The notes below the pieces were generated by a model, which was not told the DNA's origin, searched no databases, and saw only the letters and a program-made list of their open reading frames with translations. A stretch of DNA of 64,000 nt from Xanthobacteraceae bacterium (GTDB lineage Bacteria; Pseudomonadota; Alphaproteobacteria; Rhizobiales; Xanthobacteraceae): the NCBI GenBank assembly GCA_019752575.1, contig JAIELW010000019.1, positions 35,012-99,011 on the forward strand, written 5' to 3'. This document shows, piece by piece, positions 18,091 to 27,189 of the stretch. The position numbers were made by a program, and so were the translations under genes. Position 1 is the stretch's first letter, and each line of letters opens with the position of its first letter.

Positions 18091-18169
18091 GCTGGTGGTC
18101 CTTTGATTCCAGCATTCGCGAAAGAAAGTCGCTGCAATCACACGCGTATGTTGGAATCGGACCACCAGC
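18091..18169. repeat. Palindromic element 2 of a tandem pair
   Basis: Arm 18091-18120 (30 bases) pairs with arm 18143-18169 (27 bases) around a 22-base loop. The three-base insertion is again after 11 outer positions but here in the left arm. Outer end is GCTGGTGG, inner end ATTCGCG/CGCGTAT. The right arm stops directly at the stop codon of the oxidoreductase gene, so the hairpin would be at the 3' end of that mRNA and could serve as a terminator or stabiliser. Aligned arms of the two elements match at about 18 of 30 positions. Confidence 0.8.
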
Positions 18170-21100
18170 CTACTCGGCAGCCGCCTGAACAGGCGCGGCC
18201 TTCGCCGCCTCGAAACGCGCGGTGAGCGCCTTCTTCTCGGCTTCCGTCTTCACGAGGCTTGCCGCCTTGACCGGGCCGAAGCCGCGGATTTTTTCGGGCA
18301 ACGCCGCGAGCGCGACCGCGACCGCATAGTTCGAGGCATCTAACTTCGCTAGCAGGCCGGAAAGCATTGCTTCGTATTCCGCGATCAGCTTGCGCTCGGT
18401 CTTGCGCTCTTCGGAGTAGCCGAAGACGTCGAACGCGGTGCCGCGCAGGAACTTGAACTTCGCAAGCAGGCCGAAGGCCTTGAATATCCAGCCGCCGAAT
18501 TCGATTTTCTTCGGACGACCCGAGTTCGGATCGATGCGCGACAACAGCGGCGGTGCGAGGTGCACTTTCATCTTCAAGTTACCGTCAAAGCTCGCCTTCA
18601 ACTGCTCCGCGAACGCGCCGTCGGTATAGAGCCGCGCGACTTCATATTCGTCCTTGTAGGCCATCAGCTTGAAGAGATAGCGCGCAACCGCGTCGGTAAG
18701 GCCCGCCTGCCCCGGCATCGCTTTCGCCTCCGCCTTACGCGTCTTCTCGACGAGATCGCGGAAGCGCCTGGCGTAGGCAGCGTTCTGATAGCTTGTGAGA
18801 TATTTCTCGCGCCGCGCGATCACCTCATCGAGCGATTCCGAAAGCGCGCGCGCATCGGTCGAAACTTCCGCGGGCTTGGCGAGGTTTGCGACGGCTTTCG
18901 GATCGACCGCTGCGCGGCGGCCCCAATCGAAGGCCTGCTTGTTCATTTCGACCGATTCGCCATTGAGTTCGATGGCGCGATAAATCGCTTCCTGTCCGAT
19001 CGGCAGACCGCCGAGCTGATAGGCGTAGCCGACGAGGAACATGTTCTGCGTCACCGACGAACCGAACAGGGCCGCGGAGAGCTTGGTCGCATCGACGAAA
19101 TGCGCGTGATCGGCATCCGCCGCTTTCGCGATTTCGCGCTTCAGGCGCTCGGTCGGCAGCGAGAAATCGGCGTTGCGGGTAAAATCGCCCGGCAGCGTTT
19201 CGTGCGTATTGACGACCACCGTGGTCTCGCCCGAGCGCATCGAGGACAGCACCTTCTTCGAGCCGACGGTGACGATGTCGCCGCCAAGGATCAAATGCGC
19301 CCCGCGCGCGGGCACGCGGATCGCGTAGATGTCGTCGGGGTGGTTCGCAAGGCGAAGATGCGAGGCGACAGCACCGCCCTTCTGCGCGAGCCCTGCCATG
19401 TCGATGATGCCGGCGGCCTTGCCTTCGATGTGCGCCGCCGTGCCGAGCACCTGCGCGATCGTGACAATGCCGGTGCCGCCGATGCCGGTGATGATGACCC
19501 CGAAGGTGCCGTTGACCGCAGGAAGCCGGGGTTCCGGCAATGCCGCATGCGAAGGAGCAAGCGAACCGGCAACTCCCGTAGCCTTCTTCAACTTCGCGCC
19601 GGAGACCGTGACGAATGAAGGGCAGAAGCCCTTCACGCAGGAAAAGTCCTTGTTGCAGCTCGTTTGATCGATGACGCGCTTGCGGCCCCATTCGGTTTCG
19701 ACCGGCTGCACCGAGACGCAGTTCGACTGCACGCCGCAGTCGCCGCAGCCTTCGCAGACGAGCTCATTAATAATTACTCTCTTATCAGGATCGGGAAACT
19801 CGCCGCGCTTGCGGCGGCGGCGTTTTTCGGCGGCGCAAGTCTGATCGAATATCATCGCGGTCGTGCCGGGCGTATCGGCGAGCGTCCGCTGCACCTTGTC
19901 GAGTTCGTCACGGTGATGGATCGACATGCCTTTTGGGAAGCGGATGTTGCTCGGATACTTCCACGGTTCGTCGGTGACGAGCATCAGCTTCGTGACGCCT
20001 TCCGCCGCGACCTGGCGCGCGATCGCGTCCACCGTGAGCCCGCCTTCGTGGCGCTGGCCGCCGGTCATCGCGACCGCGTCGTTGAACAGAATTTTGTAAG
20101 TGATGTTCACGCCCGACGCGATGGCCGCGCGGATCGCTAAGATTCCGGAGTGATTGTAGGTGCCGTCGCCCAAGTTCTGAAAAACGTGATTGCGTTTCGA
20201 GAACGGCGCCTCTCCGACCCAGTTGGCACCTTCCGCGCCCATGTGCGTGAAGCCCATGGTGTTGCGGTTCATCCAAATCGCCATCGTATGACAGCCGATG
20301 CCGGCGTAAGCACGCATGCCCTCCGGCACCACGGTCGAAGTGTTGTGCGGGCAGCCCGAGCAGAAATAAGGCGTGCGGGTCGCAACATCGGTCGTCTGCG
20401 CAAGCGCTTCCTGCGCCTGCTTCAGACGGCTGACATCTTCCGCCATCGTGTCGTTCTTGGTGCGGCGGAGAATGCGCTCGCCGATAGCAATCGCAATATC
20501 GTTCGGGTCGAGCGCGCCCTTCGCTGGAAACAGCCACTCGCCCTGCTCGTCCTTCTTGCCGACGACGACGGGCTGGTTCTCGGTGCCGTAGAGTTCTTCG
20601 CGCACCTGCACTTCGATCAGCGAGCGCTTTTCCTCGACCACCATAATGAGATCGAGTCCCTTGGCAAAAGCCTTGAGTTCGCCCGGATCCATCGGCCACG
20701 GGCAGCCAATCTTGAACAGACGGATACCGAGCTCGTTCGCCTTCACCTCGTCGATGCCGAGTTCGTCGAGTGCGAGCCGAACGTCGAGATAGCTTTTTCC
20801 TGTCGTGATAATGCCGATCTTCGCGTTCGGTCCGCCGGACATGACGATCTTGTTGATGCCGTTCGCACGGATGTAAGCGAGCATCGCGTCGCGCTTGCTC
20901 TCGTGCAGCCGCGCTTCCTGCGCGAGCGCGCCGTCGATGCGGCGGATGTTGAGGCCGCCGGGCGGCATCTTGAATTCGGGAATGTTGATCTTCACGCGAT
21001 CGGGCGAAACATCGACCACGGCGGTCGACTCGATCGTTTCCTTCACGCACTTGATGCCGACCCAGGTGCCGCAGAAGCGCGACATCGCGAACCCGTGCAG

Positions 21101-21652
21101 GCCGTAATCGATCAGTTCCTGCACGCCCGCCGGATTCAAAATCGGAATCATCACGTCCACGAAGTGAAATTCGGACTGATGCGCGGTCGTGGAAGATTCG
21201 CAGGTGTGGTCGTCGCCCATCAGCGCGATCACGCCGCCGTGTTTCGAAGTGCCGGCGAAGTTTGCGTGACGGAAGGCGTCGCCGGTGCGGTCTACGCCCG
21301 GACCCTTGCCGTACCAGATGCCGAACACGCCATCGAACTTGCCTTCGCCGGTGAGTTCAGCCTGTTGCGATCCCCAGAGCGCGGTAGCGGCGAGATCTTC
21401 ATTGAGACCTGCCTGAAACTTCACGTCGGATTTCTCTAACGGACGGCGAGCGCGCATGAACTGCTGGTCGAGCCCGCCGAGCGGCGAACCGCGATAGCCG
21501 GTGACGTAACCCGCGGTGTTCTTGCCCGCCTGCTTGTCCCGCTCTTTCTGCATGAGCGTGAGGCGCACGATCGCCTGCGTGCCGGAGAGGAAAACCAGCG
21601 GCTTCGAAAGATCGTATTTGTCGTCGAGCGAGACGTTCTGGTTTTTCGCCAT
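18170..21652 (-). CDS. Indolepyruvate:ferredoxin oxidoreductase, fused alpha/beta subunits
   Basis: 1160 residues, the size of fused IorA-IorB proteins of aerobic proteobacteria. N-terminal pyrimidine/PP domain (GYRGSPLGGLDQQF, near 50), central TPP-binding part (GCPHNTSTVVPEG, GIGCHTMAIWM, MGAEGANWVGEAPF, NLGDGTYNHSG), two Cys clusters for Fe-S (CEGCGDCGVQSNC and CNKDFSCVKGFCPSF, about 640-690), then the gamma-type domain (ITGIGGTGIVTIAQVLG). It oxidatively decarboxylates aryl-pyruvates such as indolepyruvate or phenylpyruvate to arylacetyl-CoA with ferredoxin. The nearby PaaK-like ligase and Liv transporter suggest a shared role in aromatic acid metabolism, but this is inference. Confidence 0.92.
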   Translation of the reverse strand: MAKNQNVSLDDKYDLSKPLVFLSGTQAIVRLTLMQKERDKQAGKNTAGYVTGYRGSPLGGLDQQFMRARRPLEKSDVKFQAGLNEDLAATALWGSQQAELTGEGKFDGVFGIWYGKGPGVDRTGDAFRHANFAGTSKHGGVIALMGDDHTCESSTTAHQSEFHFVDVMIPILNPAGVQELIDYGLHGFAMSRFCGTWVGIKCVKETIESTAVVDVSPDRVKINIPEFKMPPGGLNIRRIDGALAQEARLHESKRDAMLAYIRANGINKIVMSGGPNAKIGIITTGKSYLDVRLALDELGIDEVKANELGIRLFKIGCPWPMDPGELKAFAKGLDLIMVVEEKRSLIEVQVREELYGTENQPVVVGKKDEQGEWLFPAKGALDPNDIAIAIGERILRRTKNDTMAEDVSRLKQAQEALAQTTDVATRTPYFCSGCPHNTSTVVPEGMRAYAGIGCHTMAIWMNRNTMGFTHMGAEGANWVGEAPFSKRNHVFQNLGDGTYNHSGILAIRAAIASGVNITYKILFNDAVAMTGGQRHEGGLTVDAIARQVAAEGVTKLMLVTDEPWKYPSNIRFPKGMSIHHRDELDKVQRTLADTPGTTAMIFDQTCAAEKRRRRKRGEFPDPDKRVIINELVCEGCGDCGVQSNCVSVQPVETEWGRKRVIDQTSCNKDFSCVKGFCPSFVTVSGAKLKKATGVAGSLAPSHAALPEPRLPAVNGTFGVIITGIGGTGIVTIAQVLGTAAHIEGKAAGIIDMAGLAQKGGAVASHLRLANHPDDIYAIRVPARGAHLILGGDIVTVGSKKVLSSMRSGETTVVVNTHETLPGDFTRNADFSLPTERLKREIAKAADADHAHFVDATKLSAALFGSSVTQNMFLVGYAYQLGGLPIGQEAIYRAIELNGESVEMNKQAFDWGRRAAVDPKAVANLAKPAEVSTDARALSESLDEVIARREKYLTSYQNAAYARRFRDLVEKTRKAEAKAMPGQAGLTDAVARYLFKLMAYKDEYEVARLYTDGAFAEQLKASFDGNLKMKVHLAPPLLSRIDPNSGRPKKIEFGGWIFKAFGLLAKFKFLRGTAFDVFGYSEERKTERKLIAEYEAMLSGLLAKLDASNYAVAVALAALPEKIRGFGPVKAASLVKTEAEKKALTARFEAAKAAPVQAAAE

Positions 21653-21836
21653 TTGCTGTAACCGCCTCCTTGGGCGGTCTAGACGGGGCTGATTCGGGCA
21701 GGCGCCCTACTCTTTATGTAGTTCAAGGCTCGCATAGCACTATGCCCTGCGCAATTTCGTTATCCATGGACGGGCTGCAAGGAAGTTTCCGTCCGGATGC
21801 ACGGCCCGCAATTTGGCGCAACGCGGGAAAAGCCAC

Positions 21837-22628
21837 CTAGCCACCGGCGGTCAAAATATGCCCGCCGTCGATGACAATGGTGGAACCGGTCATCCAGCGG
21901 GAGGCGTTGGAGGCGAGCAGGAGGAAGGTGCCATCGAGGTCGTCCACTTCGCCGTAGCGCTGGAGCGGCAGCTTTGCCTTCCCTTCCTGCCCTTTGGGCG
22001 AGAGCAGAAAGTCACGGTTGATGTCGGTGACGACGTAACCCGGCGCAATCGCATTCACCCGGATGTTTTTGCGGGCGACCTCGAGCGCGAAGCCTTTGGT
22101 GAACTGGACCACCGCGGCCTTCGCCATGTTGTAGGCGACGATGTTGCGCTCGACGATAAAGGCGGCGATCGAAGCGGTCGCAATGATTGCACCCGGCTTG
22201 TTCGCCGCGATCATGCGTTTTGCAGCTTCCCGCGAATTGAAGAATACCGCGTCCATGTCGAGCGCCATCAGTTTGCGGTATTCGTCCTCCGGCATTTCGA
22301 TGACTTTACCGAGCCTAGCCATGCCGGCGTTCGCGACGAAAAGATCGATGGTGCCGAACTTCTTTTCCGCAGCATCGAAAGCTTTGGCCATACTCGCGTT
22401 GTCGGTGACGTCGCAGGCAACATAAGAGGCTTTGCCGCCTGCCTTCTCGATCCGCGCCGCGATCTCTTTGAGACGATCTTCGCGCCGCGCGGTGAGCACG
22501 ACGCTAGCACCATTGGCTGCCGCGACTTCCGCGAAGCGCTCGCCAAGCCCACTCGACGCGCCGGTGATCAGCGCGACACGGCCTCTGAGATTGAAAACGT
22601 CGGCAGCCGATGCCGAGCCCAACGCCAT
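21837..22628 (-). CDS. Short-chain dehydrogenase/reductase
   Basis: 263 residues from the ATG at 22628. Classical SDR features: TGASSGLG cofactor motif near residue 18, CDVTD, NAGMARLG, catalytic Tyr-Lys in YNMAKAAV (Y-x-x-x-K) and the APGYVVTDINRD block. In place of the usual catalytic Ser about 13 residues before Tyr there is a Ser in TASIAAF, which fits. NAD(P)-dependent oxidoreductase with unknown substrate. The 184-base spacer to the oxidoreductase gene (21653-21836) holds short GC-rich hairpins but no gene. Confidence 0.88.
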   Translation of the reverse strand: MALGSASAADVFNLRGRVALITGASSGLGERFAEVAAANGASVVLTARREDRLKEIAARIEKAGGKASYVACDVTDNASMAKAFDAAEKKFGTIDLFVANAGMARLGKVIEMPEDEYRKLMALDMDAVFFNSREAAKRMIAANKPGAIIATASIAAFIVERNIVAYNMAKAAVVQFTKGFALEVARKNIRVNAIAPGYVVTDINRDFLLSPKGQEGKAKLPLQRYGEVDDLDGTFLLLASNASRWMTGSTIVIDGGHILTAGG

Positions 22629-22693
22629 ACGTTCCTCCATGCGGTACGCTTGAAAGCGCACTCGTTCCGCTCAGTATACATAAAGCGAGAAGA

Positions 22694-23713
22694 TCAGAAC
22701 GGCAGCAAACGCTCGTAGGCGAGATAGCCTAACAGGAGCAGGAGCCCGAGCGCGATCACGATCAGCGCGCCGAGAACTTCGATCACGCGCAGCATCAGTT
22801 CGCTGCGGCCGCCCATCCTGCCTGCAAGCCACACCGCTAGGCCTTTGCCGAAGACCGCAAGCAGCGCGATCGCAGTCACCGTGATCGCGACGCCCGCGCC
22901 CATGGCGAAAGTCGCGGCGACACCGATCAGGAATATTCCCTGCGCGACCGCAAACACGAGCACGATGATCGCGCCCGAGCACGGGCGCAATCCGGCAGCA
23001 ACGGCCGCGACCATGCCGCGCCGGAACCAGTCCCGGCCCTTCAGTTCGGCAGGTTCCGGTCCATGCGAATGGCCATAATGATCGTGCGCGTGATCGTGAC
23101 GATGATGCGCGTGGTCATGGCCGCGATGGTGATGGCCGTGCGCGTCTGCATCGCCGCGCACGGCCGCGACGAACGCGGCGCCTTTCTTCCACAATAGATA
23201 AAGACCCAGGAGCGCAATCAGCGAATAGGCGATGATTTCGATGGTGTTGGCCGCAATGTTCATGTTCCGTGCAGTCGTGCCGAGCACGAACACGGCGATG
23301 CCGACGAAGACGATGGCGACCATCGCCTGCACGAACGCCGAGATGGCTGCGAGCAATGCGCCGCGCTTCCACGTCGCGTTGTCCGCCAGCATATACGACG
23401 CGATCACCGCCTTGCCGTGGCCGGGCCCGGCGGCATGGAAGATGCCATAGAGAAACGAGATCGTGACCAGCGTCCAGGCCGCCGAGCCGTCGGTCTTCGC
23501 GGCTTTGATCGCGTCGCGCATCTGCGCATAGAACGCCGCCTGCTGTGCGAAGATCCAGCCGAAGAATCCAGTCGGCGGCGGCGCAGCGCGCGGCCCGAAT
23601 GCGGACTGCGCAAGTACAGGCTCGATCAGCAACGCGATCGCGACGGCGGCGAGCATGGCCGCACCGGCAATTCGCAATGCGCTGGGTTTCTTCGCCAAGA
23701 CTTCTACTTGCAC
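22694..23713 (-). CDS. NicO/RcnA-like nickel-cobalt transporter with His-rich loop
   Basis: 339 residues. After a signal-like first segment, six to seven membrane helices follow. The family motif HAAGPGHGKAVIASY (about 91-105) is present, as is RPCSGAIIVLVFA. Between them is a cytosolic or periplasmic loop (about 188-215) with some 17 His residues in HGHHHRGHDHAHH-type repeats, a metal-binding stretch. The start is a GTG at 23713 overlapping the stop of the DUF1007 gene by ten bases; a TTG 15 bases later is possible. The paired DUF1007 protein is a common neighbour of these transporters. Direction of transport (uptake or efflux) cannot be told from sequence. Confidence 0.88.
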   Translation of the reverse strand: MQVEVLAKKPSALRIAGAAMLAAVAIALLIEPVLAQSAFGPRAAPPPTGFFGWIFAQQAAFYAQMRDAIKAAKTDGSAAWTLVTISFLYGIFHAAGPGHGKAVIASYMLADNATWKRGALLAAISAFVQAMVAIVFVGIAVFVLGTTARNMNIAANTIEIIAYSLIALLGLYLLWKKGAAFVAAVRGDADAHGHHHRGHDHAHHRHDHAHDHYGHSHGPEPAELKGRDWFRRGMVAAVAAGLRPCSGAIIVLVFAVAQGIFLIGVAATFAMGAGVAITVTAIALLAVFGKGLAVWLAGRMGGRSELMLRVIEVLGALIVIALGLLLLLGYLAYERLLPF

Positions 23714-24339
23714 GTAACGATGGCGCTGTTCGCGAACTGCGAGCCGTATTCGCTCGCCCGCGACAGCGAGTTGAAGAAAGATTCCGGTTGCGCCGGACCC
23801 GAAACCTGCGCCGGACGCTTTACTTCCAGCGAACAGTTCGCGGGCGCGTTGACGAGCTTCACGGGATTATCCTTCGCGAAACCGAAGGCGACGAAGTAGG
23901 TCGGATCGTAAACATCAAGCGCGACACCGCCCTTGCGGACGGCTTTTACCGGCAGCGTGAAATAAAGCGTGAGCAATTTGTCCTTGAATTCGAGCCAGTA
24001 GTCGGTCGGTTCGCCGAATTCGAGCTTGGCCTCGCCGCTTTTACCGAAGGTGAAGTAGTCGGACTCTTTCAGCGACTCGACATTGACCTTGGCAAGCTCG
24101 GCGAGTTCCTCGCGCGACAGCACCCCATCCTTGTTCGTATCCAGACCCTGCGTCGCGAACTCCGAGAAGAATTCGTCGAAGGTCCAGGCATAGCGCACGC
24201 CGCTGATCGCTCCCTCCTTGTTAAAAACGATCTCGCTTTTCACGGTCGTTGCAACATGCGGATGCGAAAGCGCAGATAGTGAGCCCGCCGCGACGAACGC
24301 GGCGGCGGCAAGCAGGCGGATGATCGCTTTCGGCTTCAT
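23704..24339 (-). CDS. DUF1007 family periplasmic protein with EF-hand-like loop
   Basis: 211 residues with a signal peptide ending SLSALSHPH. Immediately after it, HPHVATTV fits the DUF1007 N-terminus, where a His after the cleavage site may bind metal. Residues about 80-92 read DTNKDGVLSREEL, a canonical EF-hand calcium loop (D1, N3, D5, V7, E12). A conserved Cys near residue 168 pairs with a terminal Cys (VTCK). Genes of this family sit next to NicO-type transporters, as here with a ten-base overlap, and probably act as an accessory metal-binding partner in the periplasm. Exact function unknown. Confidence 0.85.
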   Translation of the reverse strand: MKPKAIIRLLAAAAFVAAGSLSALSHPHVATTVKSEIVFNKEGAISGVRYAWTFDEFFSEFATQGLDTNKDGVLSREELAELAKVNVESLKESDYFTFGKSGEAKLEFGEPTDYWLEFKDKLLTLYFTLPVKAVRKGGVALDVYDPTYFVAFGFAKDNPVKLVNAPANCSLEVKRPAQVSGPAQPESFFNSLSRASEYGSQFANSAIVTCK

Positions 24340-24399
24340 TCGGACCTCAGTCTATAGCGGACGCTTAAGCCCGCGAAGTCCGGCGAAAAGGCGGCAACT

Positions 24400-24942
24400 C
24401 TATTGAACGACGTAAACCGGCGCGCCGATGGCAACACGCTCGAAAAGATCGGTCACGTCGGCATTAAGCATCCGGAAACAGCCGCTCGAAGAAGCCGAGC
24501 CGATGGTATGCGGCGCGTTGGTGCCGTGGATGCGGTATTCGGACCAGCCGAGATAGAGCGCGCGGGGCCCCAGCGGATTGCTCGGTCCCGGCGGTACGTA
24601 GCTCGGCGCGCCTTCGGCCTGCATGCGCGCGGTCGGGTACCAAGCCGGGTTCTTGGTCTTCATGCTGACCCAGCTTTGGCCGGTCCAGCCGAAGCCGGCC
24701 TTGCCGACGGCCACGCGATAGACGAGCGCCTTGCCGTCGCCGAGCGAGTAATAAAGACGGCGCTCGGTGACATTGATGACGATGGCGCCGCGCGGGTAAT
24801 CGCCCTTCAGTTCCCCATCCTGCGGCCAAATCTGCTCCACCTGCTTCTGCGGGTGAGCGACAGCCATGCGCTGCTGCGCTTCCGAAGCGCCGGACGCGAA
24901 GACGGCAGCAAGAAGAACGAAAGCTCCGGTAGCGAAGCGCAT
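24400..24942 (-). CDS. L,D-transpeptidase (YkuD domain)
   Basis: 180 residues from the ATG at 24942, with a GGAA/AGGG ribosome site; the in-frame TTG at 24963 is less good. Signal peptide ends about residue 22. The YkuD domain carries the catalytic block IHGTNAPHTIGSASSSGCFRM with the nucleophile Cys near residue 163 and the conserved upstream His. It would form 3-3 cross-links in peptidoglycan or link lipoproteins to it. Short, single-domain form without LysM. It stands alone in the same direction as its neighbours. Confidence 0.93.
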   Translation of the reverse strand: MRFATGAFVLLAAVFASGASEAQQRMAVAHPQKQVEQIWPQDGELKGDYPRGAIVINVTERRLYYSLGDGKALVYRVAVGKAGFGWTGQSWVSMKTKNPAWYPTARMQAEGAPSYVPPGPSNPLGPRALYLGWSEYRIHGTNAPHTIGSASSSGCFRMLNADVTDLFERVAIGAPVYVVQ

Positions 24943-25036
24943 GATTCCAGCCCTGAAATCCAATCCCGGCGATACTTATTCATAAAGTACTGGCTTCCGG
25001 CAACCGGCCAAGGAACGTTTGCGTGAGCGGGCGGAG

Positions 25037-26629
25037 CTATGTGGCCGCGGCGCCACCGTCGGAGCGTGGATCGTGCGCCCCTTCGACCTTCTTGCCTTCG
25101 AACAGCACGCCGCCGGCGTGGCCCATGAACTCGGAATAGGCCTCTGGCAGCACCGCCACATCATGACCGGCTTTCGCGAGCCGCTCGGACACTTCCGGCG
25201 AGAAGCGCGCTTCGAGCCGCAGATTCGTGATCTTCGATCCCCAGGTCTTGCCGAGAATCCAGCGCGGCCGGTCGATGGCTTCGGCAAGCGGCACGCCGTG
25301 AAAGGCATAACGCCCGAAGATCGCGCCCAAGGACTGCGGCTGCCCCTCGCCGCCCATGGTGCCGAAGCCAAGCTGCCGTCCGTCATCGAAGGCCGCGAAC
25401 ATCGGCGTCAGGGTGTGCACCGGCATGCGGCCGGGCTCGAGCGGGTTCACCGCCTTCGGATCGAGCGAGAAGCTGGCACCACGATTCTGCATCAGAACGC
25501 CGGTTCTCGGCAGCACGCAGCCCGAACCGAACTCCCAGAACAGCGACTGGATATAAGAGACGACATAGCCGTTCTTGTCCGCAGCCCCCAGCCAGATCGT
25601 GTCGCCTTCGCCGGCCGGCCTCGGCCACGGCGCCGCGCGGTCTTTCTTCACGCTAGCCGCCTCGCGCTCCAGCGCCGCGTTCGTGAGCCAGTCTTCCGGC
25701 TTTTGTTTGAGCCGGTCGAAGTCGGTCAGCACCTTGTCGCGCGCACCGAACGCCCGCTTGGTCGCCTCGACGATGGCGTGGACGAACTCGAAGCTCTCCG
25801 CCTTCGGCGCGCCGAGCCGCTCGTAGAGCCCGAGAATCATGAGCGTGACCAGGCCCGGCGTGGGCGGCTGGCAGCCATAGACGGTGGCGTCGCGCACCCG
25901 GAGCGTCAGCGGCTCGCGCAGCTTCGCGCGGTACTTCGCAAGATCGTCGCGGGTAACCGGGCTGCCGATCGCCTCCAAGTCCGCAGCGATCTCGCGGCCG
26001 ATATCGCCGCGATAGAAGTCGTCGAGCCCGGCGCGGCCGAGTTGCTCGAAGGTATCGGGAAGCCTACCCGCGGAGAGCCGCGCGCCCTTCGGCTGTGCCT
26101 TGCCGTCCGGCATGAAGGTCTCGGTGAAGCCCGGTGCCTTGATCGCGAGCGTCCGGTCCTGCAGGTAACGCCAGGCAATCGACGAGGAGACCGGGTAGCC
26201 CTCGCGCGCGATCCTGATCGCGGCTTCCAGGAGCCGCTTCACCGGCATTTTGCCGCCTGCCGCCTTTGCCGCGTCGAGCGCGAGCATCCAGCCCCCGATC
26301 GCCCCCGGCACCGTGCAGGCGGCAAGCGGCCCGCGCTCGGGAACAGTGTCATGACCGGCCGCGCGATAGCGCGAAATCGTCGCAAGCGAGCCGGCGAAAC
26401 CGCAGGCCTCGATGTAGCGCACGCGACCCGAAGGCTCGCGGATCAGCCAGAAGCCGTCGCCGCCGATATGGTTCATATGTGGATAGGCGGAGACGACGGC
26501 CGCAGCCGCCGAGAGAGCCGCTTCGATGGCGTTACCGCCTTCCGCGAGCACCTCGCGGCCCGCCTCGGCGGCAAGCGTGTGAGGGGCTGCGACGACGCCG
26601 TAGCGCCCTTCTGCGCGGTGTTCGGTCAT
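25037..26629 (-). CDS. Gamma-glutamyltransferase-family Ntn hydrolase
   Basis: 530 residues from the ATG at 26629. The whole GGT fold is recognisable: HPLAAEAG-type start (PHTLAAEAGREVLAEGGNAIEA), and the small-subunit boundary where canonical enzymes have TTHxSVxD; here the segment reads GDTIWLGAADKNG. The first Thr, the expected nucleophile, is kept, but the second Thr-His pair is Ile-Trp. The TxW variant and the SYIQSLFWEFGSG block are typical of a GGT-like branch of unknown substrate. No Sec signal peptide is visible, which is unlike periplasmic GGT, so it may be cytosolic. Stands alone on the minus strand, divergent from the small membrane protein. Confidence 0.85.
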   Translation of the reverse strand: MTEHRAEGRYGVVAAPHTLAAEAGREVLAEGGNAIEAALSAAAAVVSAYPHMNHIGGDGFWLIREPSGRVRYIEACGFAGSLATISRYRAAGHDTVPERGPLAACTVPGAIGGWMLALDAAKAAGGKMPVKRLLEAAIRIAREGYPVSSSIAWRYLQDRTLAIKAPGFTETFMPDGKAQPKGARLSAGRLPDTFEQLGRAGLDDFYRGDIGREIAADLEAIGSPVTRDDLAKYRAKLREPLTLRVRDATVYGCQPPTPGLVTLMILGLYERLGAPKAESFEFVHAIVEATKRAFGARDKVLTDFDRLKQKPEDWLTNAALEREAASVKKDRAAPWPRPAGEGDTIWLGAADKNGYVVSYIQSLFWEFGSGCVLPRTGVLMQNRGASFSLDPKAVNPLEPGRMPVHTLTPMFAAFDDGRQLGFGTMGGEGQPQSLGAIFGRYAFHGVPLAEAIDRPRWILGKTWGSKITNLRLEARFSPEVSERLAKAGHDVAVLPEAYSEFMGHAGGVLFEGKKVEGAHDPRSDGGAAAT

Positions 26630-26765
26630 TTCTGCTCCGGAGACTTCGAGGCTGGAGCGGCCCAAGAGCGCTTGATTCAGCCACTCTTTGCCGCCAGATT
26701 GCCCGCCATTCTAAGCACTTGTGGCAGGATCGCCACCTCAGAGCCGCATTTCGAGGACGAAGACG

Positions 26766-27020
26766 ATGAACGACGCCGTGCAGAAGCGCTCCAAGATCAA
26801 CTGGACCAACCTCGTCACCATCTGCAGCGCCGCGATACTGATTGGGGTCGAGGTAATCGGCATCGGACTCGCCACCGGCTGGGCTCTCGCAGCACTGTTC
26901 GGCTTCAGCAAGACCGTCGAAGCGGCGCTAATGAGCGTCTTCGCGCTGGGCGCTGCCTACTTCACGTGGTCGTTCGTCCGTAACGCGGCGAAGATCGAGC
27001 CGATCGTCGAGCGCGGATAG
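26766..27020 (+). CDS. Small two-helix membrane protein
   Basis: 84 residues from the ATG at 26766 (AGGA nine bases upstream); an in-frame start at 26721 is not preferred. A basic N-terminus (QKRSKINW) is followed by two hydrophobic segments (about residues 15-38 and 43-68) and a short polar tail. I do not recognise the family; small two-TM proteins of this form are frequent near metabolic genes in rhizobia. It precedes the polyamine leader region by about 100 bases, with no functional link visible. Confidence 0.6.
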   Translation: MNDAVQKRSKINWTNLVTICSAAILIGVEVIGIGLATGWALAALFGFSKTVEAALMSVFALGAAYFTWSFVRNAAKIEPIVERG

Positions 27021-27126
27021 CCGCGCTCGCGCTCCAACTCTTAACAAGAGATTTCCAAACGACCTTCGAGCGAGCTTCGCGAGCGACTCCGCTCGCAAAA
27101 AAGTGCGCGCGCGAGTCGATTCTCTA

Positions 27127-27155
27127 TTGCATCGAAAGTCGATTTCTCTTATTTG
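27127..27155 (+). promoter_or_regulatory. Possible sigma70-like promoter for the ornithine decarboxylase transcript
   Basis: TTGCAT at 27127-27132 and TATTTG at 27150-27155 with 17 bases between. It would start a leader of about 385 bases before the decarboxylase ATG, consistent with the structured RNA region. The -10 element is weak, so this is a suggestion only. Confidence 0.35.
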
Positions 27156-27189
27156 CGCAGTTGCCCAATTTCGCACGTGCCTGTGGTCG

